Part shown: positions 1 to 11,251 of the stretch, one piece after another
Numbering within the stretch: the first letter of the stretch is position 1
Layout of the letters: the number at the start of each line of letters is the position of its first letter
Assembly (NCBI GenBank): GCA_026182355.1
Contig: JAPFBL010000589.1
Coordinates: forward strand, 96,768-160,767
Length of the DNA: 64,000 nt
From: Hermatobates lingyangjiaoensis
Taxonomy: Eukaryota > Arthropoda > Insecta > Hemiptera > Hermatobatidae
Direction of reading: 5' to 3'
Notes under the pieces: generated by a model
What the model saw: only the letters and a program-made list of their open reading frames with translations
Database searches by the model: none
Told to the model about the DNA's origin: nothing
Made by a program: the position numbers and the translations under genes

Positions 1-122
1 GGTCCGACAAGAGAAATTTACTCTAGAATACAGAAGAAGTATGAAATTTCCAAACAGAGAAGTTGGGAAGAAATTTAATGATGTATGTATTAAGGAAGGT
101 CTGCTACTGATTACACTAATAT
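1..122 (+). pseudogene. PLE ORF N-terminal fragment
   Basis: An open frame runs from the window edge and ends in a peptide reading KKFNDVCIKEGLLLITLI. This aligns with the PLE cluster near 31.8-33.6 kb, where the same place reads YNQSCIKEGLLPKYTNI. A one-base slip after EGLL explains the divergent end. It runs straight into a (TA)n tract, as several other PLE pieces here do. It is a truncated remnant of the region just downstream of the pLTR and has no start or stop of its own. The assignment rests on the short CIKEGLL match and the shared position before TA repeats. Confidence 0.5.
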
Positions 123-189
123 ATATATATATATGGGAATTGAAGGAAATAAAATATGAATTTGTTGTTAACGAGTTTGATATTATGTT

Positions 190-236
190 TTCTTAAAGTA
201 AAGTTGGGAGGAGGCCACTTCAGATTCTTTATAGTT
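190..236 (+). repeat. Q repeat, 3' end fragment
   Basis: The stretch TAAAGTTGGGAGGAGGCCAC followed by TTCAGATT resembles the 3' terminus of the Q repeat (TAAAGTTGAGTGTAGGCCAC then TCCAGATT) found complete at four other sites. Only the terminus is present. Confidence 0.4.
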
Positions 237-519
237 AGTATCTCAAAATAACAAAGCAGTACTGGTTGTATGTTTGATATGAATATGGTTTAATATTGTT
301 TACATTAATCTTACATGACCACGTTTATTTTAATATTTTCTCTCGAGCTCGTATCTTTTTAATAAAGCTGGTTCGTATATTACATGCACCAGCCGTGTTG
401 CAACTCTTCTTTAGTCACCCAAGATGTTATGATTTCACACACTTCCTTGCACTATTGTATGACTGTCACATTTGTGACTGACAAATATTTATATATAAAT
501 GATTTAAGTCATTTGTGTT

Positions 520-905
520 TCCGGCATAGTAATTCACTTTCTATGAAAATAAGATTATATTCTTTATTGGCAAATCTGAAAACTATTACAGTACGACGTT
601 TCGGTTTTATTCGAAAACCTATAAACAAAGGCCTACAATAAAGGATAATAAGAACTTATATATATTTATATTCTTATATATATAAGAATAATATAAATAA
701 TACAATATAAGTTACAGATATTTTATTTATCTCTGAAAAACTTCTCCTTATAATATACATAAGTTGGAACAATTCAGTTTCATATTTTTTATATGTTAGA
801 TGTTGACATGTGATTTCTTATTTTCGTTTGTTTGTAGGCCTACGACAAGTTTCAAATAAAACTGAAACGTTGGCATATCAGTTTGATTTCTGAACCTAGA
901 AAATT
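520..905. mobile_element. PLE-type fold-back, family A
   Basis: A right arm (about 825-905) carries a hairpin AGTTT/AAACT followed by GAA, the palindrome ACGT, then U and GGC. A left arm near 580-635 carries the inverted counterpart. The bases upstream of the hairpin read CTACGACA rather than CUGANGA, so the ribozyme-like core looks dead or divergent. Related pieces lie at 11740, 15340, 44470 and 63800; some of these share a trailer reading GAACCTGAAGAACTGACCGA. The centre is AT-rich. Confidence 0.4.
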
Positions 906-967
906 GACTGAATCTCGATTAAATAACACACCTATTCTATCAAACCGTCCATATATTATGACTCTGT

Positions 968-987
968 TATATATATATATATATATA
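968..987. repeat. (TA)n microsatellite
   Basis: A pure TA run abutting the left edge of the family B fold-back. Confidence 0.9.
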
Positions 988-1037
988 GTTCAATATAAAC
1001 AAAGAAACATAGAGAAATCAGAAGAACACACTTACAG

Positions 1038-1071
1038 TCTCTAATTTTCGGTTTGAACCGTCTTCAGGAGA
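1038..1071 (-). ncRNA. Hammerhead-like motif (family B)
   Basis: On the minus strand: stem I UCUC, core CUGAAGA, one extra C, stem II GGUU/AACC, GAA, palindrome AAUU, cleavage-site base A, stem I return GAGA. All hammerhead core positions are consensus apart from the extra base after A9. Activity would need a partner copy because stem III is a palindrome. Confidence 0.6.
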
Positions 1072-1453
1072 GATAAGAGAGGGAAACCAAGCGCACTGGA
1101 TCAGAGGCGGTTGGAGACCAACAGTGTTGCCGCATGCGCGCCCGTTCACAGAAAATAAGGTAGACAGGAATCAATTTATAATTAATTTATAATTTATAAA
1201 ATAAAATAATGGAATATGAAAACAATAAATATATAAAAAAGTTTTATTAAAAATATATTTATTTTTATAAATTTTTATAAATTTATAAAAATATATTTAT
1301 TGTTTTCATATTCCATTATTTTATTTTATAAATTATAAATTAATTATAAATTGATTCCTGTCTACCTTATTTTATGTGAACGGGCGCGCATGCGGCAACA
1401 CTGTTGGTCTCCAACCGCCTCTGATCCAGTGCGTTTGGTTTCCCTCTCTTATC

Positions 1454-1487
1454 TCTCCTGAAGACGGTTCAAACCGAAAATTAGAGA
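1454..1487 (+). ncRNA. Hammerhead-like motif (family B)
   Basis: Stem I TCTC 1454-1457, core CTGAAGA 1458-1464, extra C 1465, stem II GGTT/AACC, GAA 1476-1478, palindrome AATT 1479-1482, site base A 1483, stem I return GAGA 1484-1487. It is the mirror of the motif at 1038-1071. Confidence 0.6.
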
Positions 1488-1683
1488 CTGTAAGTGTGTT
1501 CTTCTGATTTCTCTATGTTTCTTTGTTTATATTGAACTATATTTGTCCGTTTTGGATCGTATTTCCAACGAAAAAAAGTGTATATATATATATATTTATA
1601 TAGTTTCTCGACCACTGATATTTCAAATTCACATAAGGGGTTATTGAGGATTTTGGTCATAAAACATACAACTCCTGATCATC

Positions 1684-1724
1684 AGCCGACGTTTCGTCAA
1701 AAGTTGTTTGGCATTTTCAAGGCT
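1684..1724 (-). ncRNA. Hammerhead-like motif, U3/A8 variant (family C)
   Basis: Minus strand: stem I AGCC/GGCU, core UUGAAAA, extra U, stem II with a C-A mismatch, GAA, palindrome ACGU, site base C. Relative to the hammerhead consensus the core has C3 to U and G8 to A together. The surrounding AT-rich 1.6-2.1 kb is presumably the rest of this short PLE copy; no protein was recognised in it. Confidence 0.45.
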
Positions 1725-2134
1725 AAAAAACAATTTATTAAACGACATAAGTAAAGCAAGATAAATACATCATCGGACACCATCCAACAGAAAACAAACG
1801 ACACAAACAACAATTAAAGTACCCAGAGAACCACAAAAGTATCATAAAATACCTAGTGTTATTATTATTATTTAAAAACAGAACATTTGTCGTTTAAACC
1901 TAATTGCGTATTGTTAATTATTCAGAACACCAAAAAACATTTTGAAAAACAGCAAAAACCACAACAGACAGTAATAAACACAGCAAATTACAAAACCATG
2001 AAAAAAAGAGTCAAAAATTAAAAGAAATTCAGAGGAAAAAACAAAAATCTTACAAACATATTACCTTGATTTAGAAGAAAAACTAATTTACTGGTCCATG
2101 CTTAAATCTGGCTACATCATAACAAACGTGAAAT

Positions 2135-2290
2135 AACAATCAATGATCAAACCACAATGTGAAATGGGAAAAAAAACTAAGACCTTTTAACCGTAATAAG
2201 CTGTATTCGTCAGAGTCAGAGTTCGATTTTTGACTCTGACGAAAACCGCTTTTCATATTTTTTTCCTATTTCATATTGAAGTTTGATCAT
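2135..2290. mobile_element. PLE-type fold-back, family G
   Basis: Left arm minus, right arm plus, both containing the family G core (hairpin, GAA, then a degraded AGATCT-type palindrome). The left arm has AGACCT where intact copies have AGATCT, and the right arm lacks part of the hairpin. Ends resemble the G terminus ATGATCAAACCACAAT. A (TA)n tract follows. Confidence 0.55.
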
Positions 2291-2343
2291 ATATATATAT
2301 ATTATATATATATATAAACAACACAAAGAATGAGAACTCTTAC

Positions 2344-2382
2344 TGGATTAATATTTTGAACCAAAGTTCATCATCAGGAAGA
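2344..2382 (-). ncRNA. Degenerate hammerhead-like motif (family K)
   Basis: Minus strand: CUGAUGA, extra U, stem II GAAC/GUUC, then AAA in place of GAA, palindrome AUAU, site base U. The G12 to A change would be expected to impair catalysis. Confidence 0.4.
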
Positions 2383-2904
2383 CAGTACAAGGGAAGAAGA
2401 AGAAGAGTTCTAGCTAGAACAAACCTCGATAAGGAAAAAAAAATAGTGTTGAATACATGTGGTCGAAATAAGACTGTATTGTATTCTAAATATATACATG
2501 TGTTACAATAAAGATAATCGCATCTACAATCAACGAAATAACAACAACCACTTTTTTGGATTAATTTAAAATAATCCTAGAGTAATTTATAATAATAGAA
2601 TATGATATATACTCCAATATAAAAATCCAATAATTTATATAATTAAAATTATGGAACTTTAATTTAATATTGTTCAAGTATACATTAAAAACAGTTTGTC
2701 ACATTTAAAATACATATATACTTGACTGAAGTTTGAAATAAACTTAGATTATTTTAAATTTGGATCAATTTAAACTAACTTGAAAAAGTTTTTTAAGTTG
2801 AAAAAAGTGCTTTCGAGTGTTATCTAATTTCAAATAACTTACTTTTAGTGACGATTGTTTGTCCTATATTTTTTTATATATTTGTGTCTGCATCTGTGTG
2901 TGTA

Positions 2905-3010
2905 TGTCTGAAAAAACCATAATATGAAATGGGAAAACTAGACTAAGATCATTCAACCGTAACAAGCTGTCTTCGTCAGAGTCAAAAACCAACCCATTAT
3001 GTGAAATCTT
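2905..3010 (-). mobile_element. Family G half-element
   Basis: A single arm carrying CTGACGA, a GACnG hairpin and GAA with the palindrome changed to TGATCT. It lacks the opposing arm. Confidence 0.45.
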
Positions 3011-3579
3011 TTAAAGGTGTGTGTATGTATCTGTGTTAAAGTGATTGGTCGTAACAGAGTTTGTTCATAGCGTAATGAATAGTTATATATATATATATAT
3101 ATAATAGTTACAGTGAACGGTCAGTCAACAAGTTGGATGTATAAATAAACCTCAGTTAAGAAAATAGAGATAAGTTACCATTATCGTCAGGTTTTTGTAA
3201 AAACATGAGATAGATACATTACCGTATTGTATGCTAATATATTAGTATTGATCAACTTTCCGTTTATTCTCCCATAGGTCTCAATCATAAAGAAGTAATA
3301 CTTTATTCTTTTCCTAACTCCGTTGATATAATAATTTATCAGGCAAAACCTTTTTGTATTTTGATCTCAACGTTTCACCACTTATATAAAAGAGTTTCCA
3401 ATGTCTCTGTTTTTGTAATATAATCATGATATTGCAATTTATCAACTTTGCCGCTCTGATAAGAGATTGCTTTTCCTAGATTTTTCGTCTTTTTCCTCAT
3501 TGGTGTGTCTATCTCATCAAATCGATATTTTCTGAAAGTAGTACTATACATTAGATTTGTTTTTTGCTTTAGTAAATAA

Positions 3580-4895
3580 AAAAATCTGTAGTGGCCTGCA
3601 CTCAACTTTACTATAAGTAAACTTAATATCAATCTTCTTGGGTATATAATATATCATGTTTCATTTAAGCATAATGTAAACATCTAAAAGGGATTTTGAA
3701 TAACATCATAAACATCAAAGAAAAAATGTCGTTTTAAGATAATTTATAATTAAGGATGTTCGATAGTTACATTCATTAATCTTAAAAAAAAAGATTTCAT
3801 TTTGAATTATTTTGAACATTTTTAGTCTATTATAGCATTATTTTACTGGGACATTTATGGCTCCTTAGTATTTAATAAAATCATTTCCCTTCCCCTTTGT
3901 CGAAAATCATATATACTAATTTTTTCTGAGTGAGTGTTATCTTTTTTCCTGCGTCTTATGCTCTGTTATAAGCTTGCTGTGAATGTATATTGGGAAAAAA
4001 TATATTAGTAATTAACCAGTTTACATACTCAACTCAAAGTCGAAGCCAGCTATTCAATATAATAAATCATTTATAGTTGGGAGCTTCTAATTTTTGAACA
4101 TAATAAATATGAACTATTAGACTAGAATAGTATAATTTGCTCAAAAACAAAAACAAAAACTCAGTGGTTTTGCTCAAAAAGTTTGAAAGTCAATGTAAAC
4201 AATGTAAAAAATATCAAAAATTCGACAAGTATAGCAGGTGATCTCTTAGTCTAGGATAAACAAACAGTTTTTAATGCTTTATGCTCTTTGCTGTGATTGA
4301 AATTTCATGAATTATTTTTATGAATTCCTAATTTTTTGTTCCATTTTTGGTGAAATTTTCATGATTTTTTAATGAGCCGTTTAGCGTCAAAAAAACATTT
4401 TCTGAAAAAATCCTACTGTAACGCCCCTTTGGAGACTGCAATTAAAAAAAAAAATTATCTCAACTCATTCTCCACATAATGTTTTATTTTTAGGCATAGT
4501 TTCATTTTAATCTGTCAAACGGTACGGCTTGTATCGCTCTCACAAGCTTTGAGATTGAATTATAAGTAAAAATTTTTACATTTTATTGAAAAAAAATATT
4601 ACCCGTTGTTTTGAAATTTTAAATATATTTTTCCTTTATTTTATTTGCAACCTGAAAGATAATATCAAAATTTCAAAACTATTGAGTTAGCAGTTAGGGA
4701 GAAAAAAATGTTTTTAAAAACCGGTTTTTGTCAAAACAGTGACTTACTTTCCCAACATGCATAATTCTTCCCAAACAATCATCGACACATGAGGCCCATT
4801 TTTGTGTAAAATATCAACTTGATCCATCAAAGATTCTGGACCGTAGCGTGGTAACAAGCAATGCCAACACACTCACACACCCACCCATCCACCCA

Positions 4896-4953
<58 letters not shown>

Positions 4954-5066
4954 CATCGTAAAAACGTCATAAAACGACTTCTGGTACCTCAAAACATGTA
5001 ATTCCGTCAACATCTCGAGATCGAATTTTTTCACGATCACTATACTTTACTTATAGTAAAGTAATA
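3580..5066 (-). mobile_element. Q repeat, copy 1
   Basis: The 3' end reads (plus strand) ACTCAACTTTACTATAAGTA near 3600. The 5' end reads CTATACTTTACTTATAGTAA near 5040. Both ends thus hold a near-palindromic ACTATAAGT block in inverted orientation. The interior matches three other copies (34.8-36.5, 38.0-38.6 and 47.0-48.6 kb) across more than 1 kb. An (AC)n tract at about 4889-4951 replaces the G/T-rich tract of the other copies. One short frame (..YGPESLMDQVDILHKNGPH) is shared by the copies, but I recognise no domain. It may be a non-autonomous DNA transposon of unknown class. Confidence 0.6.
4889..4951. repeat. (CA)n microsatellite inside Q
   Basis: Uninterrupted CA repeat preceded by CCCACCCATCCACCCACTAC. 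It occupies the variable segment of the Q repeat. Confidence 0.9.
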
Positions 5067-5409
5067 TGAATGCAGAACTCGACTTTATAAGAGTTCTTTA
5101 TGTTATCCTAATGATACTACATCAATGAAGTCACGATTAAAAACTGATATTTAGAAAGGAAAACAATATTTTTTTATACAAATGCAAAAACAGAGAATCA
5201 TGAAAGTTTAAAGTTGTATCTTTGATTGTAAGCAAATCAAGAATCATTTCATTCAATCTGTAGATTTCTTTGATGGTTTTCAACATTGATGAAAGATGAT
5301 AAAGCATTAAAGATATCATTTCACGATGTTTTTTATTCGTAACAGAGTAATCAGGTTTGGCTACAAGCAGTAAATCTATTTCAAATATTTCTAAATGAAT
5401 ATTCATTTT

Positions 5410-5569
5410 GTCAAATCATGACGTTCGGACTCAGGACCAACAGCTTAACGACGGTTCTCGGATTTTTACACCTATTGCGTGAATAAATCGAGGGCCAGAG
5501 CAAGTATTGAACCCCGGATGTACCAGTCCAAAGATGAGCATGCAAGCCACTACGCTACTCTGGCGCCTA
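5410..5569 (-). mobile_element. tRNA-headed SINE, truncated
   Basis: Minus strand begins with a tRNA-like head (box A region TAGCGTAGTGG, box B GGGTTCAATACT), followed by the shared body motif CTCGATTTATTCACG and the GTTAAGCTGTTGGTCCTGAG block. It ends early, lacking the tail seen in the copy at 8423. Confidence 0.7.
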
Positions 5570-5639
5570 TACTTATTAATAACTCTGTTTCTTTTTCTAA
5601 AAGTATTAACACTAATAACACCTGTTATAAATAAATATA

Positions 5640-6600
5640 TTAAATCACCTTTTAGTTAAATCTACGTGTATATATTTCACACTGTTTAATTACTGGGCAA
5701 CATTGAATGTCCTTATAACTAATTATTTAGTTATTTCTTTCACTTGCCTAAATTATATTTTCTTATCGACTATTCCATTTCCAAGAAAAGCTAAACATAG
5801 CGTGTTAAGAAATAATAGAGGTTAAGGAATTACCGAAACAGAGTCGGCACGAGTGGAACTCTTAATAATGAAGGAGGTAGAAGATGATAATGGAAGCGGG
5901 GCATATTATATTCAATACATACCTGGCAAACGCATTATCCTTGATATCTATTTTACATGGCAAGTAACAGCCTACGCAAAACCTATTAGCCTTCCCACAA
6001 CGTCCTCATTATGAATCTAATGTAAGACATTTGCGTCGTTTTTTTTTACCAAAGTGCAATTTCAATTAAAACTAGCATAAACGACTCTTGCTCATTAAAT
6101 GAAAGTGATTTCTATATGATTAATAAAAACAGATCGCTGTCCAGTTACTTATACGTAAGTTACTAAACGAAACTTATTTTATAAAAAAAAAATTACTTCA
6201 ACCTTTCAGGCAATATATTGAATCATTCTTCAACACATAATCCAAGATTTTGACAGATATACGTGTTTTGAGGTTCAAGAAAGTTGAAAGAAAATTAACA
6301 ACACAATCAAATTTCATTTATATTACTTGTAAAATCTGTTAAACTGTGCCGGAATTAATTTACTTCCCGGAATTTTTCCAATCCTTAAGTTTATTAGTGA
6401 TCTGTTTTGATATAAAAATTTCGTCAACATCTTACAGTTTGTAAGATCTGACAATTATATAGTTAAAAATATAGAAGAATGAAATATATACCTCATAATT
6501 AACTAGAAATATCAGAGATTAATAAGACACCTTGTCTTATAAGTTAATCCCTTAATTTAATATCTAATTATTTTCAAGGATCAAAGATAGTACTCTATTG
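5640..6600. other. No gene seen
   Basis: AT-rich sequence with short homopolymer runs. I see no ORF, hairpin family or known repeat in it. Confidence 0.5.
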
Positions 6601-6605
6601 AAGTA

Positions 6606-6962
6606 AGAGTGGGCGAGGTTAGCTCAGTGGTTAACGCACTTACCTCAGAACTGGTAGGTCCGGGGTTCGTTACTCACCTGGCTTTCGATTTATTCATGTG
6701 GGAGGTGAATAAATCTAAGTTTACCATCCCTCAGATTATCGTCCCTCTGCTTGTACGATGTCAGGTGCTCGTTAATGATCCTTGCTCTAAATACACTTGA
6801 GTTAGGCAAAATTGACGACTCCCAAGGTAGAATCAACAGGTAATGTGGCTCACCTACTACTAAAAATGGGTGCCAAACAATAAATGGGCTTCACTTTCCG
6901 CCCCTAGACCAACACTAAAAGGTGAACATCATTTATGTGTGGGTGTTAGAAAACAAACAAAC
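6606..6962 (+). mobile_element. tRNA-headed SINE
   Basis: The most complete copy. Box A TTAGCTCAGTGG, box B GGGGTTCGTTACTC, body with TTTATTCATGTGGGAGGTGA, the GTCAGGTGCTCGTTAATGAT block and CTAAATACACTTGAGTTAGG. It ends in an (AAAC)n tail, as expected of a pol III-transcribed SINE. There is no protein; the frame that overlaps it is incidental. Confidence 0.8.
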
Positions 6963-7690
6963 AATCTATTGAAGTAAAGGTTTTTCGGAATACTCTAATG
7001 CAAAATATCTAGTTTGGAAGAGTTTTTGCGCCAACTTTGCAACGAAAACTTTTTTTTTGTGTACCTTGGAATCAGCGCTGAGAATTTCAGTATTTAGTTT
7101 ACCTGACATTGACAAAACCTTAACATTTATACTACCTGTTTTATAAAAAAGGGTTACATTGATGTAATTTTAATAATTTTTATTTACGGACTGTTACTTT
7201 GTTCAGATTGAGAAGTTCACTTTTAGACTATTTGACTTATTTAGTCTAAAATGGTTAAACAGTCTAGTTGTTAAACAAGAATAACTGATGTTTGAAATTA
7301 CAAAGCATAATTTAGTTGAGTAATGAAGCAAAGTTAAGTGAAAGTTAAGAAATTGAGAGTGTGTAATGAGAGAATTGGAAGTGGTTTTTTCAGGAAAGGA
7401 AAACGAGTGGAAATACGGGGAAATGTAAGGAATGGGCGGTGAGAGAACAACTAATTCAAGCAGTTAGTGATTCCCGTCGTGCTTTTCACCTCAGACTGAG
7501 AGACTGCTTACCGAGTAGTCTGACCCATCTCGCCTAGTCACGTCAATTATAATGCAACTTGCTTGGAACTTAGTCACAAACAACTAACATACTTTATTGA
7601 CATCTTAAAATCAATACTGCAATTAAGAGAGTGTTCAACTGCCCCAGTATTTATAGCTCTAATTAAAATTCACTATAAAATCGGAGAGAC
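6963..7690. other. No gene seen
   Basis: AT-rich with purine-rich patches. No supported feature. Confidence 0.5.
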
Positions 7691-7759
7691 GATCCAAACT
7701 CATACATTAAATATATGAGAATATATAGTGACCAAACGATCGAAAGTGAGAGATCATGA

Positions 7760-7885
7760 TCGAAACGGAAAGACACAATACCAGCTTAAAATCAAAGAAG
7801 ATTTATTATAGGCTTCAATTTTCGGGGAATCCGTCCTCAGGAGAAAATAGAGAGGGGGACCAATCACGCTATAGACGCGACGGCA
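7760..7885 (-). mobile_element. Family B-like half-element
   Basis: Minus strand holds CTGAGGA, extra C, hairpin GG/CC, GAA and palindrome AATT, but the next base is G. Hammerheads do not normally cleave after G, so this copy should be inactive. Flank includes the family B-type purine tract. Confidence 0.5.
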
Positions 7886-8420
7886 ATTAATCCAATTAAA
7901 ATAACTATTTTTTACAATTTAATTTAAAAGATGTAATTAAAATATTCTTTTTTTAAGTAACGAAGGTATTTTAGGTGACCAGGTTAACCCAGTAGTAAAT
8001 AAATAAAGAGGAAGGAGGGGTTGTTAATAAATAAAAAACTTTAATACTATAATAATCAAAGGAGTCTAAATACAACACAATTTTATTCAAAAATCTTCCA
8101 AACTTTATGAAATAAAATAAAAAGAAAACATATAAAATGTAAACAGATAGCCATTACTCTTAAATTAAATAGTAGCAGAAGATGATATTACAATAAAAGA
8201 TAAGGAAGATTTAAATATAGTGGATTGTACGATAAGAAAACAGTTAATGAAGTTTTAAATGTATAAAGCAGAGATAAGATTAATATATGTAAAAGAATTA
8301 GAGGACGGCAAGAAGTGAGATTAAGCTCTATCTCCAAGTGAACAGACTTCCTTTAAAAGTTAAGTCACTAAATTAACTTACATTTATCATTTCAATAAAT
8401 TATGGAATCCTTATTTATCA
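7886..8420. other. No gene seen
   Basis: AT-rich and A-biased on the plus strand. No supported feature. Confidence 0.5.
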
Positions 8421-8422
8421 TT

Positions 8423-8730
8423 AGGGGGCCAGAGTAGCCCAGTGGCTTGCGTACTCGCCTCTGGACTTGTAGATCTGGGGTTCAATACCCACTGTGGACC
8501 ATGATGTATTCTTGTAGCTAAGGTTGAACAAATCTGAGTCGTTAAGTTGGAGAGGGCGTTAAGCAGTCAATCCCAAGCCTTTTTGATGTCAGGTACACGT
8601 TAAATATCCCTATCCCAATTAAACTTGAGTAATGCAAAGTTCCTGGTTCCCACTCTTGAATGTGCATTGTGTGGTATCAAAAAGAGCCAATGTTTGGCCT
8701 GAGTGTCTGAAAAATTTCTATATGGTTTCA
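8423..8730 (+). mobile_element. tRNA-headed SINE
   Basis: Head with box A AGTAGCCCAGTGG and box B GGGGTTCAATACCC, then the GTCAGGTACACGTTAAATAT block, ACTTGAGTAATGCAAAG and a distal tail motif GTGTGGTATCAAAAAGAGCC. That tail also ends the copy at 61.8 kb. Confidence 0.75.
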
Positions 8731-8965
8731 ATAAAAATGTACTTAAACGCACGTCACCCATCTCATAGAACTCTGGGTATGTGACTTTGAGGCTGAATAA
8801 CTGTTCTTTATATATTTAAAGTGTTAGTAAAATTTTTAAAATGATTGTTTAATTCAGTTTTTTTTAGAATCTGAAAATATTGCTACGTAGTGTTAGTAGT
8901 ATTCCACAGACTTCTTTAGGGTTGGCTATGTTGTACTTTTTTTCGAAGCTTTGTTATATTTAAAT

Positions 8966-9240
8966 TAGAGGCGAGTGTAGTTGAATGGATTACGTGCTCA
9001 CCTGTGGACTGGTGGTCCGGAGTTCGATACCGACTCTAGCTCTTAATTTATTCACGCGTGATTTGAACAGCAATTTGAGTACGACGTCTCTCTGATAGGA
9101 CCTTAAGTCGTCGGTCACGAGCCTGTACAAACTTAAGTACACAAAAACATCCCTACTCTAAATACACTTGAGTCAAACAAAACATCAAATGTAGAATATT
9201 AATTGTATCCTATCACAAAGGCACAATCTTTAACCTATAA
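8966..9240 (+). mobile_element. tRNA-headed SINE
   Basis: Diverged head (GAGTGTAGTTGAATGGATTA, box B GGAGTTCGATACCG), then TTTATTCACGCGTGATTTGA, CGTCGGTCACGAGCCTGTAC and a tail fragment resembling ATCACAAAGG. An internal duplication adds ACTTAAGTACACAAAAACAT before the distal block. Confidence 0.7.
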
Positions 9241-9591
9241 AATTTTAAACTTTCGTTAGATGTCCATTTCAACCTAATATAAACTATATGTAAGTTAGAA
9301 ATTGCATCAAACAGTATTGAAATCTATAGTTAGAATTGTTCTGATAATTTTGAACTGATAAATGATAAATAATTTCTTAAAATGAACTATTTTATGCATG
9401 AAGTAGACGAATCTTACAATTAATGCTCATTTGAAAAAAAAAACAAACATTTATAAATAAACAAGTAATTTATACAATTGAACAGGACGGAAGAACAAAA
9501 CAAAACGATATAAAAAAACAATCGTTTTTAAAAGGCTGAAATTGTAAAGTAAATATGATTGTACCGAGCAGCTTCTGTCAACCTCTACTGC

Positions 9592-10490
9592 CCCCCCCCC
9601 CCCCCCCTGCTTATTCTGAATAAAGAAAGTTCTTAGTCATTAGTGGGTGGGATTCAATGAATTAATGGGACATTTTAATGCATATCAGGCACAACTTTAT
9701 GGCTTTTCATTTGGTATGCCAGTATTCCATACGTGAAGTTATATTATGTGCATCACAGGATCTATGTGGCAAAGATTTCAAGCATACCCATCCCACTTAG
9801 TAACCTAACTCTACCAGACTGCTAAAAATGTGCCTTTTCTATCTGTTAGCAAGGCTACCTAAAATACCACTACTGTCACAGAAGTTGGTTAAAAGAATTC
9901 AGACCTACCGTTTTATTTCCCTTTATCATGATATTGTTTTGGATCAAAATAAATTCCACATTTCTGTTCTACCGCACAGGGTTTTCCATATCTCTGGACT
10001 ATCTCCTTTGCCATTAGAACAGACAAAGAAGACGCTGAATCTGTTTTTAAACTATAAATATTATATTAATATGAAATAGGTTCACATATTAATTTGATAC
10101 TGTTGTTTAATTTCCATTGGGCAAATACAAGAGAGTTAACTGAATGCGAAGCGATAATGCTATAAAAAAAAAAACCAATACAGAGGCTTTTATCTTTTTT
10201 TACGTTACCATCATAATTTCACTCACAACTGAGGCTATAACATATTCATGAATGCATAAACACCCGTTAAGGCACAATTCATATATCCCACTAAAGCCTG
10301 GCTCAGATCCGTTCCACTAAAACCCTCCATCAAATATTCTATACTCCCTTTGAATACTACTTCCTTTGTGATCTATACCTCCACAACATTTCTTTAAATA
10401 TATATATATATATTTCAATGTGTGAAAAAATTAATCCAAATCAAGTTTATAAAACTGAATATGTCATGGAAAATCTACTGTGTTGATGAT
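9592..10490. other. Poly-C run then unassigned sequence
   Basis: A 16-base C run at about 9592, then about 500 bp slightly richer in GC than its surroundings. An 83-codon frame (9828-10079) has no recognisable motif, no conserved partner in the window and no splice context, so I do not call it a gene. Near 10395 there is a short TA run. Confidence 0.4.
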
Positions 10491-10492
10491 AG

Positions 10493-10645
10493 AGACAACG
10501 GTTCATCTTTTGATGTTCTTCTAATTATGGTTTGTTCTTTTAGAGACAATGGTTCATCTTCTGATGTTCTTCTAATTATGGTTTGTTCTTTTAGAGATAA
10601 TGGTTCGTCTTCTGATGTTCTTCTAATTACGGTTTGTTCTTCTAA
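10493..10645. repeat. 51-bp tandem repeat, three copies
   Basis: Three copies of a 51-bp unit, a multiple of three, so both strands stay open (plus strand DNGSSSDVLLIMVCSFR repeated). The copies differ at only a few bases. No start context or homology supports coding. Confidence 0.85.
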
Positions 10646-10803
10646 ATGTCCATAACGATAAGTTTCTTGTTTTGTGTAAAATGTATAAATGAAACTCATA
10701 AAGAAAATATTTTAAAAACTCACTTGGATTTCGGCGAATCGTCGTCATCAAGGAAGGCGGTGAAATACGACTGAGGAGTGAAACAACACGTCATCCTCTA
10801 TAC

Positions 10804-11243
10804 CAGAGGTGTCAAACATACGGCCCACGGGCCGGATCCGGCCCACCTGGGGGTTCAATCCGGCCCGGGGAATAAATCTGCATTATTTTAAAAAAAAAGC
10901 AGTTTACTCTAATTTCCTTAAAAACCTGCAGTTCTTGTACTATCCACCAGTGTTTTAGTAGGTGTTGAATTATCCACTTTTCCTTTGTTCTTGCACCTTG
11001 ACTAGCGAAATATCTGTGTCAAAATAGATAATAGTGGATACTGAGTGTTGAATTTTATTAAAGATTTTTATAGTTGACTTATTCTTCTTTGTACCATTTA
11101 TTAGTATTAGTGACTGGTACAACGAAAAAGGTAGACTTATTGTTAGCTAAATGTAATTTTGTAATTAGTTTGCTGGCACGGCCCGCTTGAGATCAAACTA
11201 AGCTGTATTCGGCCCTCAAACCGAAATGAGTTTGACACCCCTG
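10804..11243. mobile_element. hAT non-autonomous element
   Basis: 440 bp bounded by CAGAGGTGTCAAAC and GTTTGACACCCCTG, imperfect terminal inverted repeats of the widespread hAT type. It is flanked by the exact 8-bp duplication CTCTATAC (10796-10803 and 11244-11251). The interior is GC-richer at both ends (CGGCCCACGGGCCGGATCCG) and has no ORF. Confidence 0.92.
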
Positions 11244-11251
11244 CTCTATAC

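Larger units (their letters stand above)
985..1541. mobile_element. PLE-type fold-back, family B
   Basis: A long, nearly perfect inverted repeat centred near 1262, with arms of about 270 bp reading outward to TATAGTTCAATATAAACAAA. Each arm holds one hammerhead-like motif. The right flank continues into TCCGTTTTGGATCGTATTTC and then (TA)n. The same trailer appears inverted at 24.73 kb, so it is part of the family B terminal repeat. There is no coding sequence. It is best read as an extreme 5' truncation of a PLE with an inverted pLTR copy. Confidence 0.75.

Noticed and set aside
6609..6685. Functional tRNA gene
   Set aside because: The A and B boxes are present but the sequence does not close into a cloverleaf and continues into the SINE body.
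6609..6800. 63-codon frame as a gene
   Set aside because: It lies wholly within a tRNA-headed SINE.
10725..10790. Another hammerhead-like motif (minus, CTTGATGACGACG..)
   Set aside because: GAAATCC follows a weak hairpin and no palindrome is present; too degraded to call.
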